Of a stretch of 64,000 bases of DNA, positions 1 to 10,940 are shown one piece after another (position 1 is the first letter of the stretch; each line of letters starts with the position of its first letter). The notes under the pieces were generated by a model. That model was given only the letters and a program-made list of their open reading frames with translations, was not told the origin of the DNA and did no database searches. The translations under genes and the position numbers were made by a program. Source of the stretch: Floccularia luteovirens (lineage: Eukaryota > Basidiomycota > Agaricomycetes > Agaricales > Squamanitaceae); the NCBI GenBank assembly GCA_009739215.1, contig VSJF01000004.1:1612001-1676000 (forward strand), written 5' to 3'.

Positions 1-1023
1 AAATTGACACCGTCGACATGGTTCCGCTGTCAGAACTATTTTCGTGAAGTGCATCCGCTTGCATTTGTCGACGTAAGCGGTTTTGTAACGATTCATCTTG
101 TTGTTCATATACTAGGTGTGAACTACCGTGTAAGGTGAGGGCATCAATGAGACCATTTGGGAATGTGTCTGGATTGCTAGGATCGAGCCACAGAACATTG
201 AACTGCAGAAGTTTAGGTTATTTCTAAAGATGCTCTGGATTACTATCACCATACCTTTTTGCCCCGTTTCTCATCCAAGTTTATACAAGTGCGTTGCACA
301 GGACCTGTCATTGGTGTGATTTAATTACTGCCGATAGCACATTATGAAGAGTTCCACACCTAACCTGCCTTCAGCAAGACGTTCAGCATACTCATGTCTG
401 ACACGATCCCTAAAGTCTATATGGCCCTTTTCATCTGCCATCTTCGCCATTTTTGCTGTTCTTTCTGCGGAGCTGGGGGAACGAGTACGTTTTCCCAGAC
501 CAATGCCTTTCCTGCCTGGTGCCGATGTCAGTTAAACTAAAAACGTTTCATTTATCATGGCATACCTGCCCATTCATTTAGTGGCAATGGAACTGTGACG
601 TGATGGGGTTTTCTCCTCAGGTTGTTCATCCAGCAGGTTGGTCTTCGCAGAAGCAGCTGCATCTCCTAATGTGTTTGCTTGCGGTGATTCTTCAGGCTTT
701 GACGTACTCGACGACACATTTCCAAGGGATTGACCTGGTTTGAAACCCATTTTTAACATCATAGATAACGCCTTGCTCCCCGTTTCAAGACCAGCAGCTT
801 CATCTTCTTTGGCACGCTCGAAAAGACTTTTACTGAGACCCTCTTCGCGTGATTCAAGTTCCCTTTGCCGTCTGCTCTTCGTCCTGTTCTGCTCATTCTT
901 CAAAGAAGCGCGTTTCTGGGCTTCCTTGCGCAAGCTGGAATATGTCTTGGGTGTTGATGAGGATTCGGAGTCACCAGAAAATAAGAATTTATCTGATAGA
1001 TAATCGTCCTCTTCCTCAGCCAT
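1..1023 (-). CDS. G-patch domain protein, GPATCH11 family (3' end beyond window)
   Basis: Nuclear G-patch proteins bind and activate DEAH-box RNA helicases during splicing and RNA processing; that role is family knowledge. The chosen start at 1023 gives MAEEEDDYLSDKFL, a typical acidic start of this family. A charged coiled-coil stretch follows, then the G-patch core (ALSMMLKMGFKPGQSLG). The core is interrupted by an intron at 593-707 (GTACGT..CACAG). Splicing it out gives PLPLNEWAGRKGIGLGKR, the second half of the G-patch. Later exons encode FRDRVRHEYAERLAEGRLG, then QRTCINLDEKRGKK, then FNVLWLDPSNPDTFP, a tail also known from GPATCH11 relatives. The frame is still open at base 1, so the C-terminus lies outside the window. 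Without removing the 593-707 intron the frame ends early, so the longer uninterrupted ORF (574-1113) is not the true gene model. Family membership is fairly certain; the exact helicase partner is unknown. Confidence 0.82.
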
Positions 1024-1260
1024 GATCTGTGATGTATGAACAGACTCATATGTATGCACAACAGACCCAAACAAACAACACTTCTGAGTGCTCTTCACGC
1101 ATATATAGAACATTGGGCGCGTTCAACAAACACTAAAACATAAAGGAAACATAGTAAGGACCATGGATGCAGCTATCATATTGAGAAGAGTATTGTAGAG
1201 GACAACATAGCAAAGAATACGTGACAAGGGTGTTCATGAGGCATTAAAATGTAAAGGTCA

Positions 1261-2404
1261 TTAAGCGGTGGTTGGAACCTCCTCTGTAGCAGGGTTTGCA
1301 TCATCTCCATCATCGTGAGGGGTGTTGACAGCAACTTTAACAGCAATGACCCGGCCACCGACTTCTTTGCCTTGCAACGCCTCGATGGCTTTGCTTTGCT
1401 CTTCTTCACTGCCAACATCGACAAAACCATAACCTTTGCTTTTTCTTGGCTGACCCCACCTCCTTCGGACAATGCGCGCAGTGTTAACATTAATACCAGC
1501 TTCAGTGAACAATGTAGCAAGGGCCGCATCGTCAACACTGAACCCAAGGTTAGCAACGAAGACCATTGTCTTGGATGGCTCTCCGATAGGGTCTTCACCA
1601 GCAGGACGAGGGGGGCGAGCTGTCCTGGGTTTACGGCGGCTAACCCTTTTAGTAGCAAGCGGCTCTCCAGCTGCTTCAGTCTCGGTGGTAGTTACCAGAC
1701 CTTCCGAGTTCTCTGCCTTGACCTTTGGTTTGCGCTAAGAAGAAATGAGTACATGATACATATATAGGCATAATAGAAAAACATACAGTAGATTTCTTCT
1801 TCTTTTTCTTGGGTTTAGCAGCTTCGTCTGTGCCTTGGGCTGCTTCACCCTCAGTCTTGAGGGCCTCGCCGTTTGCTTCAGCCTCCGATACTTCACCAGG
1901 GACGGCTTTGCTACCACGTCTGCCAGGACGTCTCTTGGCTTTCCTCTCCTTCTTCTCTTTATCTTTCTGTTCAGATGGTTTGGCAATCTCGATGATTACC
2001 TGACGACCGTCGAGCTCCTTCTTGTCGAGAAGCTCCACAGCCTTTTGAGCTGCCTCAGCGGTGGACAAAGCGACGAATCCATAACCCGCCGAGCGGGTTC
2101 CACGCAAAATAACCTGCGCGGAAAGACTATTGTAAAAAAAAAAAATAAGCCTTCGAGCAACGAGGCTGTGCGAAAAACGCCACGTACACATCACTTCCAA
2201 CAGGCGCAAAAAAAGCCTTCAGCCCTTCATCCGTGGTGGAATACGCAAGATTCCCAGCAAATACCTATGAAAACGGATGTGAAAAAAGACTCAGGAGATG
2301 AAAAAGAAGGAGATTACCTTGAAACCGGGAGTTTCTTCTACTGCGACTTGCGTGGTCGGAGGCGCACCATTTTCTGTAACTGGAGCGATTTGGGCATCCG
2401 ACAT
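1261..2404 (-). CDS. RNA-binding protein with two RRM domains
   Basis: Predicted nuclear or nucleolar RNA-binding protein of about 300 residues. The first exon starts at 2404 (MSDAQIAPVTENG). RRM1 is split by two introns: RNP2-like VFAGNLAYSTTDEGLKAFF, then RNP1-like SAGYGFVALSTAEAAQKAVE. A very basic linker (KEKKERKAKRRPGRRG) and a KPKKKKKK run, likely nuclear localisation signals, join it to a third intron near 1735-1790. RRM2 follows, with MVFVANLGFSVDDAALATLF and KSKGYGFVDVGSEEE. The architecture of two RRMs separated by a basic linker resembles fission yeast Rnp24-type proteins, but I cannot assign orthology by eye. The stop is at 1261-1263. The gene lies head-to-head with the GH128 gene across about 620 bp. 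Confidence 0.83.
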
Positions 2405-3025
2405 TATGAGGTGATTGAGGTGGAGAGTGTTGTTGAGGGTGAACTGTTGTGAACTTGTTGAACCGGTTTCTTCGTGTCAAACTTGAAGGTTGAAGAAAAA
2501 AATGAGGCTGAATCACTTCGCCTTAAGTAGGTGGACAAACAGTAGACAACAAAGGCTATATATGGATTGGCCTGATTCATCATAATCAGTCGTCGCCATG
2601 ACATTCTCTGGAATATCTTCTCGCCCATCGATTCCAAGGAATAACCAAGTACTTGCTCGCACTTTATTTCCTGAGTACAGGGTTGAGTATATTACGGGTC
2701 TTGGCTAGCTGAGCTTTCCCTGTTGCTTCGTTACCATAAATAAAATCACGAAAGTTCATCACTCAAGAAAATTGATCCATTGTTTGTCGCGTATGGAGCA
2801 CATGTCCATCATAAAGGTACGACTGTTACTCCTCACCACACTTTGCTTGAAACCTTTTTGCGCCACGGTCCGTGCGTATTCACGGCATGTACCGTTCATT
2901 TTAAATTCAGAACCTCGGTTTCAATTTTTTCTTCACCTTTCCACATCCTTAGTGCTACGGCCCTCTACGCTCTTTTTATCCTCGCTCTTTTCACGAACAA
3001 CTTAGAAGGCCCATTGTTCTCTGCA
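2405..3025. other. Divergent intergenic region between the RRM and GH128 genes
   Basis: About 620 bp between two divergent start codons, so it should hold both promoters. A TATATAT run near 2557-2563 could serve the minus-strand RRM gene. An open frame runs into the GH128 gene from about 2780, but it has no ATG before 3026, so it is 5' UTR rather than coding. No RNA gene or repeat was seen. Confidence 0.5.
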
Positions 3026-4394
3026 ATGGCTGCAAAATTGCTCAACCTCCTTGCAATCTCCTCTTTGGCTATCATAGGTTGTACCTTTGGTCCCCCCACT
3101 GTCACTGCTCTCTCTATTGAAAGTTCCCACCATATTGCTCGTCATTCCACTGGACACGAAATATTGGCCAAGAAGAAACGTGGTACCTCCTCAAAGCGTT
3201 GCAAACCTCGCCCCTCTTCCAGTGCAGCAGCAGCAGCAGCCCCGACTTCAACGCCATCTGCAGCTCCTTCCTCGGCTCCAGCTCCACCACCACCACCACC
3301 TCAGTCCAGCTCTCCAGCCCCAAAACCTTCCCAAACCAGTCAACCCGCTCAAAGCTCGGGAGGTTCTGGTTCGAGCGCTGGGAGCTCAAGTGGCGGTTCT
3401 GGTGGAGGAGGCAAAGTTGGTCTTGCTTGGAATGATCCGCAACCCAATGACCTTTTCAACTTCAAATCCCCGAACGCTAATACGTGAGTTGGCACTTCCA
3501 ATTTTAATTACGGCTTTCACTACAACTGATTTTTCAGAGTTTACACCTGGAGTTGTTTTGCGCCGCCTACAGCCGCTGATGCTGGCATGGTATTCGCCCC
3601 CATGATGTGGGGTCCCAAACAAATAGGAGATTGTGACCAACAGCTACCCAACTTACCTCCTACGGTTCTCCTAGGGCCTAATGAGTAAATAACACGTGAA
3701 TATCTTCATGTTTCCTCTTATTCATTCATAATTTCAGACCCGACGAGCCTTCTCAATCAAACCTGTCTCCTCAAGATGCTGCTCAATTCTGGATGGATAA
3801 CATACAAAAATGGAAGCAGAAAGGCTTCCGACTCGGTTCTCCAGCACCTACAGGTTCAGATCGTGGCTTCCAGTGGATGAAAGATTTCCTCGGGGCATGC
3901 CAGGGCTGCACTGTGCGCAATATAGCGTGTATACGATGTTCTGACAGTTGACCCTCTGTCTGTAGATCGATTTTATAGCCTTCCATTACTACGGTACCAA
4001 CGCCCAGCAGATGATCGATTTCCTGACTAAAGTACACGACACTTTTGGGATGAACATCTGGGTTACTGAATTCGCAGATCAGGTTTGTGCGCGTTTTCTG
4101 GTCCTGGTTCCTATTAACTTTTGAATTAGGACTTCGGTGGTGGACCTCAAGCTACCCTTGATCAGGCTTTCGACTTTATGGGGAAAGTCAAATCTTTTAT
4201 GGACAATACTCCATGGATTGAACGTTACTTTGCATTTGGTAAGATGACTTGTTGAATTTACTGTATCCTGAACATTGATAAATCGGCTCGTAGGCGCCTT
4301 ACCGGACTTATTCAACGTCAATCCGGTCAATGCACTCATGGATCCCAACAGTCGTCAACCAACGTCACTTGGCCACTTCTACCTTGGTAATTAG
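3026..4394 (+). CDS. Secreted GH128 endo-beta-1,3-glucanase-like (Asl1-type glycosyl hydrolase)
   Basis: Predicted extracellular or wall-bound glucanase. The start at 3026 gives a hydrophobic signal peptide (MAAKLLNLLAISSLAIIG). A Lys/Arg patch and a long Ala/Pro/Ser/Gly linker (about residues 55-130, with a PPPPPPP run) follow, then the TIM-barrel catalytic core. Conserved GH128 motifs are visible across exons: WSCFAPP, FAPMMWG, LLGPNEPDEPSQSNLSP (the NEP glutamate is the probable acid/base), FIAFHYYGTNAQQM, NIWVTEF (probable nucleophile Glu), then WIERYFAFG and LGHFYLGN at the C-terminus. There are five introns, the first at 3484-3537. The family cleaves beta-1,3-glucan and in fungi is linked to wall remodelling and fruiting-body autolysis. 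The linker suggests a stalked or wall-tethered enzyme. The stop is at 4392-4394. Confidence 0.86.
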
Positions 4395-4781
4395 ATTTAG
4401 TAGATATAACCCATGCTACATCATCTCAAAAGCTATACCCCATTGTCTTTTTTTTTTATTTGGAATTATTCAACTAAACCGCTGTGCGGGGTCCATATGC
4501 TCTGTTTTGTATTTACTGGAAGACAGGAGAGATGCAGGTCGTTCTCTACATAAATACACCCGAGTTCACATATGGAATGAATGAACATAAGTGCAATACC
4601 ACCTCTGCCGCGAAACTATCCCTAGGGTTATATTTTCGTTAGAATCCGGAACGCAATTGAATCGGACTTAGATTGTCCAAATTATCTTTTTATAACTCAC
4701 GATCTCACGCCTATATTTTCTGAAGAAAAACCATATAAAAATCGCTCTCTGTAGTACTTGAGCCTTTTCCACTATACAAGG
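4395..4781. other. Intergenic, GH128 to AhpD-like gene
   Basis: About 390 bp between two co-oriented genes. It includes an oligo-T run near 4448-4457 that probably lies in the 3' UTR of the GH128 gene. No conserved coding, RNA or repeat signal was recognised. Confidence 0.4.
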
Positions 4782-5985
4782 ATGGTTGCACATTTGCCAA
4801 AAGCCATTAAGCACTTGTTGACCTTGCGAAACCCTAATTCCTTACCAAGTCCACCCATAAATCGTCTACAGGATGTGTTTACAAAAACGTTCAGGGATGC
4901 GAAAGATAAGAATGCGGAAACGGGATGGCTGGTTCTAACAGTAAGAATCATCAGTCTTCGAATTGCAACATGGATGCTTCATTTAATTTCTAGACTTGCA
5001 CATTGTTAACAACCAATCGTCCTTCGACGATCGGACAATTGTACCGTTTTGTTACCCGTCCTGGTTTGGAATCACAAAGTGCTATTGATATCCCAAAAGC
5101 AGTAAATCATGCTGCCATAATGAGGGAGTCTGCTCTTAAAAGCACCATTTTCGTTGGTGTTCCTCGGGTGAGTTTGCTGTTCTACATGAATTGCCAAGGA
5201 CATTTTGAGGGCTTAGACCGGACTCGCAGGTTATTCTTTCCCTTTCTGCGCTTCATGAAGCGCTCGATGATGATGTTAAGAAAGCCTTGAGGCAACAATC
5301 TAGAAGGTGTTTGGGAAACTCCTGTTCTAGAAATGTCTTAAGTACTAATCGAACATATGCAGGACAGCCACTTCCGACAATGTCGAATCGATAGTGATGC
5401 GGGGAAGGGCTCTTTGGGATTCCATTTATGCACCTCATGCAGATAAACTCCACGACAAGTTAGGGTCTTACCACCCGGACTTCATTTGTGCGTACACGTT
5501 TCCGCTTCTCTGACACATATTTTCCAATCACGGAACGATTCCAAGACCGCTGTCGGCCGATCTTATGAACCGATCCACTTATCTGATGTGCTATTTCCAT
5601 AAAAATCCAGATCTTGACTGATGCAACTCTCTTTTACACAGCGTTTATAATCCAGAGTTACGGTTCGGTCCTCTCTCCTCTACCGGGAGGCACGAAAACG
5701 TACTCGGACACGAGTTCTCCTAGAGATGCCGATCAGGGTAATATCAGTCGCGCACTGGGCTCAGTCGTGGGGATCGCGACGCTACGCTCAGAAGGACGAG
5801 TCGGCCCGCAACTGATAAGCCATACTTTTGGTTTACTGAAAGCGCGATATGTCGAAAACCGGAGCAAAGAAGATGAGTGGCTGTCTAGTGATGAAGGAAC
5901 CGAGTGGGTCATTCGCACAGTGGATGAAATCCTCGATGTCGTTTCACCACCAGCGCAAGATGATCCAGTCAAGGTGAAATTGTGA
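4782..5985 (+). CDS. AhpD-like (carboxymuconolactone decarboxylase-fold) protein, putative
   Basis: Five exons give an all-helical protein of roughly 285 residues. The start at 4782 (MVAHLPKAIKHLLTLRNPNS) is basic and amphipathic and could be a mitochondrial presequence. Introns include 4941-4993. Downstream exons contain CTLLTTNRPSTIGQLYRFVTRP, a helix with AVNHAAIMRESALKSTIFVGVPR, LSALHEALDDDVKKALR, RGRALWDSIYAPHADKLHDKLGSYHPDF and a long C-terminal exon ending at 5985. The AIMRESALKS..VGVPR and HADKL..LGSYHPDF patterns resemble fungal AhpD-like proteins. The CxxC redox motif of true AhpD is not seen, so peroxidase-reductase activity is doubtful. The fold call is inference from motif spacing and the biochemical role is unknown. 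Confidence 0.6.
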
Positions 5986-6409
5986 AGGATTCTTGGTCGG
6001 CTGACCTGTCTTCCTAGCCTACGCATTTCTACTAGACTGCAGCATGTCCAGGATTTCAATTCAGTTACCACCCCGCTTCCTCGTTTCTTTATATTCACGT
6101 GAACTAGATGTCGAACCCAAATACACTCATTTATATATTATTGGTATAGATTGCACCGTTTTTCGACAACGGTGTAATCTTTACGTTTGCTAGGCTGATT
6201 CCTTGGATCTGTTAATTGATTACCACTTCCTGCCATCAGGATCTTGTCACATTGAAGGACTGTAATAACGTTCATAGGGTTTTTGATGGGTAAAATAATA
6301 AAATTGCAATTGTATGAAATTGTATGATAAATATTCCATGTACTGTTTTGACAAATCGTACAACCAGATTTGTTAATGGTCCCCACCCCCTTTGACAAGT
6401 ATTAGCCCG
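5986..6409. other. Convergent intergenic region
   Basis: This 3'-to-3' spacer lies between the AhpD-like gene and the minus-strand DUF6593-like gene. It is AT-rich (for example around 6291-6335) and likely holds the two polyadenylation regions. No gene was recognised in it. Confidence 0.4.
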
Positions 6410-7234
6410 TCAAAGACCCCACGCTGTGCAGAAACGATAGAGCATGGCAGTAACTGTTACGGTATCCATTATCGGAGGATGCATCTAGCCGTTCTTCAGC
6501 GGATAGCCAATACATTCCAAAAAATTTAATATACCACTGTGCCAGCACCCGCGGTGCGGATGAAATGGAGTTCTCCGTAAACGTCTCCGATCTGGTAACG
6601 CGTCTGCCGTGTTGGCCGAAAGAAAGCGATAACCACACCATTTGGATCTTGCAGCTAGGTTAACAAAAGGTGTTATGCATAACGCAACAAAAAGATCGGA
6701 TGACTATAAGTACCACGGTATCATGACCAGTTGTGCTCGGCCGCCATCGATATTGGACTCCGTCTGGTCCGTTAAAAACGCGGCTACCCTGCAATAACCA
6801 GGATGAGTACAATGTTGGAAATTTATTTTGAAATGGAGGCATACATATGTTCTTGGATCCGGTAAAACGAGATCAGACATCGGTAATGCGTTCTATATTT
6901 CAGGTTGACGGTAAGTATATAGAGCATCGACAAAAATGAAAGAACTACTTTTCCTATGATCACTCGACCAAGTCCACCGTTAGCGGCCCATTCGAGTTTA
7001 GCAACTCTGTCTTCTTTATTGGGGCGGATTGCTCGCCATAACGTGGTAACACTTTGACCACTGGGGCTGACGTTGGTCTATAATCAAAATTGTAACCTGC
7101 TGGATGTCAAGAGATGATTGAACACAACAAACTTGAAATCGATAGAGTACACCCCATGAGTTAAAGAGTTGGCTTTCGCGCGGATCCTGGTTAGTCCAAG
7201 AGAGAATATCGTTAGAAGCAGATGTCATTTTCAC
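6410..7234 (-). CDS. DUF6593-like protein
   Basis: A mushroom-type protein of unknown function, rebuilt from short exons. Exon 1 starts at 7234 (or at the second ATG at 7228) and reads SWGVLYRFQ. After an intron come TNVSPSGQSVTTLWRAIRP, EDRVAKLEWAANGGLGRVIIG, then SRVFNGPDGVQYRWRPS, then LQDPNGVVIAFFRP and GDVYGELHFIRTAGAGTV. A final 3' exon gives MHPPIMDTVTVTAMLYR and stops at 6410-6412. The pattern of an N-terminal YRF..TTLWR strand, KLEW, a GPDG.YRW motif, a V.A.F strand and a C-terminal MD.V.VTAML strand is the layout I associate with DUF6593 proteins expanded in Agaricales. The C-terminal exon is easily missed, because without its intron the frame ends at 6526. No function is known; the family call rests on motif order only. 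Confidence 0.62.
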
Positions 7235-8310
7235 GAATTAGGGCGGAGGTTTTGAAGAGAAAAGTGGTTTTCATGTTTGCTTTTATACCTAGAAAATCTG
7301 GAGTATTATGATAGAAAGCCCTTATGGCTCATGATCCTTGGATCGATCGACAACGTGGGTATGTGGCAATAGAAAAAAAGCGCAGAAAGTATAAACGTGT
7401 AGACAGAGAAGTAAGGGTTTCAACTGAGCCTTGGTAAGTGGAGTAAGACTCCGATTGTGCAGTGGATGTCGATGATCGAACAACACGAGACAAACGCGAG
7501 CGCCTTGAATTTTCGGTGTGTTCCCTACTTTGTCACGGCGTCGAGCGACCGGAAAATTCCATTTCCCCTTTGACGACATTTTGGTTTGGTTAAAATTGAC
7601 AACCGAATGTTATTCCTGACATCCTGGGGAGATAATAAAGAGAGAAGGCATATGCGTGATGTGTTTGATGGGGTGTCGCTTTTAACGTCCACGAGGTAGG
7701 CTAGATTAGGCAGGTCTGTGGCAAGGCAAGGGAACTTGAACAGAGGGGAGGCCGTGAACGTGTCCTGCATCCGGGGTTCGGGACAGCATGTCCTCGTCGT
7801 GTTGCAGATACTGTTTCCGGGTGAAAGGCACGCAAGATTAGATGGGTCTGAAGATTTGACAGTCAAAACATTCAAATTGAGTTCCAGTTCTAGCGGGTTG
7901 CAGATGATGCAGATACTAATGAATACCAGAACGGAAGGACTCTAACACACGAATGGGAATGAGAAAGATACAATTGAGGAATCATTTGGGACTCATGTTC
8001 TTCCTCATGTTTTGCATACAGCTTGAAAATTTAATCTTGCATCGTAAACCTAGATTTTGCAGATGTCTTATGAGCATCATGAGGGCATAAAAATTAGGAG
8101 AATTAAGGGCGACGTATACACACGGAGGTAATGATGCTAAAGATCTTCACGTAGTTATAAAAATGGTATCATTATGGCAAACAAGGCATTGAATGTGATG
8201 AGGCTGGGGTGTCTAGCTGAAATTATATCTAAGTCATATACATGATAAGGATGTATGAAATCACACTGCATAGGGTAGATACACACAGTTGATCCACGAC
8301 ATATGCAGAA
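7235..8310. other. Gene-poor spacer upstream of the DUF6593-like gene
   Basis: About 1.08 kb. A minus-strand frame around 7525-7875 (with CLSPGNSICNTTRTCCPEP) is open for 116 codons but has no credible start context, family motif or exon partners. I do not call it a gene. The region should contain the promoter of the DUF6593-like gene and the 3' UTR of the uL11m gene. Confidence 0.4.
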
Positions 8311-8826
8311 TCATGGGACAACTTGGACTCCCAAGCTCCTGGCGCTGCCAACGATCATCCTCGCGATGGATTCTAATGGAAGGTGCTTCATATGTTCATC
8401 TGCTGCCTTAATCTTCGCAATCTCGTACACGTGTTTGAGACTCATCGTGCCAACTATATCGTGACCTGGCCGGCCAGTCCCCTTTTCTATGCCGGTGGTT
8501 TGTTTGACGAAATATGAAACTGGTGGCGTTTTCGTTACGAAAGAGAAGGTGCGATCAGGTTGAACGGTGATAAGGGTGGGGGTTGGAACACCTGGTTCAA
8601 TGTTCGCGGTTCTCGCATTAAACTCTTTACAGAAGTCCATTGATTTCACTCCCCGAGCGCCCAATGCTGGTCCTACTGGAGGTGTAGGGGCTGCCTTACC
8701 AGCTGGAATCAATAGCCGCTGCCGAGGGTTGATATTGAACTTCTGCACAACTTTGTGAAGGAGGAGAGAAAGAGGAAGAAAACGTACCACGACCTGTGCT
8801 CTAGCTCTTTGAGCAGCCTTGGACAT
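8311..8826 (-). CDS. Mitochondrial large-subunit ribosomal protein uL11m
   Basis: Component of the mitoribosome L7/L12 stalk base that binds the GTPase-associated rRNA region. The start is at 8826 (MSKAAQRARAQVV). A 45-nt intron at 8743-8787 (GTACGT..GTGCAG) carries no in-frame stop, so an unspliced reading would add 15 spurious residues. After splicing: KFNINPRQRLLIPAGKAAPTPP, then VGPALGARGVKSMDFCKEFN, the hallmark uL11 N-terminal domain. The C-terminal RNA-binding domain follows with FVTKTPPVSYFVKQT and ARSLGVQVV. The length of about 156 residues fits mitochondrial uL11. The fungal nuclear gene for this protein is often called MRPL19 in yeast numbering; I leave the symbol blank because numbering differs between fungi. 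Confidence 0.93.
   Translation of the reverse strand: MSKAAQRARAQVVVRFLPLSLLLHKVVQKFNINPRQRLLIPAGKAAPTPPVGPALGARGVKSMDFCKEFNARTANIEPGVPTPTLITVQPDRTFSFVTKTPPVSYFVKQTTGIEKGTGRPGHDIVGTMSLKHVYEIAKIKAADEHMKHLPLESIARMIVGSARSLGVQVVP
8743..8787 (-). other. 45-nt phase-0 intron in the uL11m gene
   Basis: It begins GTACGT and ends GTGCAG. Its length is a multiple of three and it lacks stop codons, so automated calls may retain it as coding. The spliced product aligns better with the uL11 N-terminus. Confidence 0.7.
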
Positions 8827-10940
8827 AATTGAATGTGATCTAGAGGTTAAAGAAGAAAAATAAAAGTGTAGTTTAGCGAGCTTAAGCGACAAGGCACGGA
8901 GAACTTGGGGCTTGCACTGGACGCGGGAGTGAGACTGGAAAAAATTTGAACTCCACGCTGATGCCGGAATGTTAACATGTGACCAACGAATAGCATCTTC
9001 TAGTAGTTAACCCGAACTTCACTTCTTCCATCTTACGTCCCTCATCCTCAGATATACTTACATACCAACCGTCTTGTACGGATTAAGCCTGGTCAATGTT
9101 CTATATGGATGATTGGACATACATATATCTTACGGGGCATCAAGTTCTCTGATATGTCATTCGGTTTCTGTGACTCCATTACGGCACCTCTACTTAGCAG
9201 GATCTGGGGTTCTCCGCTAACTTGAGACCCCAGAATACGAGAGAGCAGCTTGTCCGCCAAACTACGATCTCCTCACCATATGCCTATCTCTCACCACTTA
9301 CTTACCCCATGCCCTATATGAAGAATCAAGGCTGAAAAACCTATTACCAGTGGTCCAGAAGAAAATCTTAGAACATTTGCAAGTTTCCGCAGTAGACGTA
9401 CATAATGTCCCAGATTCATGATGCACTGAAAATAATGTTTAACAATCTTCAGATTATCTCTTATTCTCTATTATCCTGGATATGTGACATAGCATTGCGG
9501 ACAAGGAGGGAAAGCCGAAAACGACGCTTTAATAATAAGTTTGCACAGGTACCTTACACATGTTTCATAGAGATTCAATCTGTTTTAACTATGATTTTAA
9601 TAATCCACATCTCAATGGGTTTCTAAGCCTCTTCAAAAGAAAGTCAGCTACAAGAAAGTCCACTGTTCTGGGACAATCCTATTATTAGCTGATTTATATT
9701 TAATTACCTCGGCACTCATGATATGTTTCCACTAGATTTTTTCAACGAATCATCGACGATCATGACACACCAAGACACATATGTGATTATTAGAAAAGAC
9801 CAATTGTATGTAGCAATAACCTCCTAGGGGTCAGTTTGTGCAAATTGATCAACCGATAGTTCCTGGCATTTCAGTGGGGTGGTAAGGCAATATACTTCAG
9901 TCATCTTTCAGAAACCCAAATTTCGGGGGCGTAGTCATGCATTTCGCTCGAAGCTTTTGGGCTACCTGTCTGTAAAGCTCCATTGGTGTGTTGTTCAGTT
10001 CGAAAATTATGAGACCAGTCTTATAAACTGCATGTGGCTGATCAAGCAACATCCTCCAGGAAGGCGGTTTTCTAGGCTTTCGAACTGTTGCTTCATATTA
10101 TGAGAAGTGTTTGTCTCCGTCAGAGTCTGTCTTAGCTATGTCCCAAGTATGTTTATTGTCTTCCATTTTATCTGCTTAGGTCACCTCATTTGTATAAACC
10201 AAGTTTGATATGACTGCCTAGGGGTACGCTTATATCCCTTTTCGTACTCAACTGCTCACTTTCTTTGCAGAAAGGGATGTTGGTACCATCACAGATAACA
10301 CAGATATAAGTTGTGATTTTGTGACCATCTAAAACTAATTAGATCTGCGGTTTGTCTGGATATAACATGGAACTCGGAGGTGCATATCTTGATGTTCCTT
10401 ACGTTGGGGTAAGTTTTATATGTAACTGTAATTTTGACATCTGAACAGGCATAATTTAGGTACTCTTGTAATGATCAGTTGAGTATTTCTGTTTACTTCC
10501 CGGGCCATGGAGGTTTTATTAATGTTGAGGCAACTTTTCTTTGAGAACAGCAGGATATCTGCCTTCTTTCTCCATTGATTAGTCCACTCATGAGAATTCC
10601 TCCCATCCAGAGAGCAACTTTTCAGACGAGAACCCCAATCTTCACTACTCAAATGAGCCTGTACATTCTCATGTGCAGGCCATACTCCTTCCTGACTATA
10701 GTCATATATGTTGAAATTCTCTAAACTTGCTGTTGTCCTCATTATAGGACTTAGTTCTTTATTACGCTAAATCAGAGTGTTTTAGTCGGTTAATTAAGTC
10801 CGATGATTTTATAAGAAACGCATTTTTTCTTGAGTCGGACTCGAGGGGAGCGTGGGTTAACAAACACCCCTTGTATTGACACGGCTTTGTTTATTCCAAA
10901 TTATTATTTTCTATTGCCGTCTCCCGACTTTCCGGAAACC
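8827..10940. other. Gene-poor region with coding relics on the minus strand
   Basis: About 2.1 kb without an intact gene. It contains the candidate pseudogene at 9897-10166 (separate entry) and a 108-codon minus-strand frame at 10416-10742 (MRTTASLENFNIYDY) that matches no family I know. The two could be remnants of one gene. No terminal repeats, transposase motifs or tRNA were seen. Confidence 0.4.
9897..10166 (-). pseudogene. Candidate broken gene with one in-frame stop, unknown family
   Basis: One minus-strand frame runs from an ATG at 10166 through 22 codons (MEDNKHTWDIAKTDSDGDKH) to a TAA at 10098-10100. It then continues open in the same frame for 66 codons, including KPPSWRMLLDQPHAVYKTG, LIIFELNNTPMELYRQ and TTPPKFGFLKDD, before a TGA at 9897. 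The second part has a protein-like composition, with alternating hydrophobic beta and amphipathic helical segments, which is unusual for noncoding DNA here. I see no splice donor that would remove the stop. It could be a pseudogene fragment, a read-through product or chance. Family not recognised. Confidence 0.35.

Noticed and set aside
2772..3025. Upstream extension of the GH128 reading frame
   Set aside because: Open but without ATG, and the ATG at 3026 is followed directly by a good signal peptide.
4941..5985. AhpD peroxidase-reductase assignment with CxxC
   Set aside because: No CxxC motif is seen, so I kept only the fold-level call.
7525..7875. Cys-containing minus-strand frame as a possible small secreted protein
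   Set aside because: No ATG plus signal peptide upstream, no plausible exon partners and no recognisable cysteine pattern.
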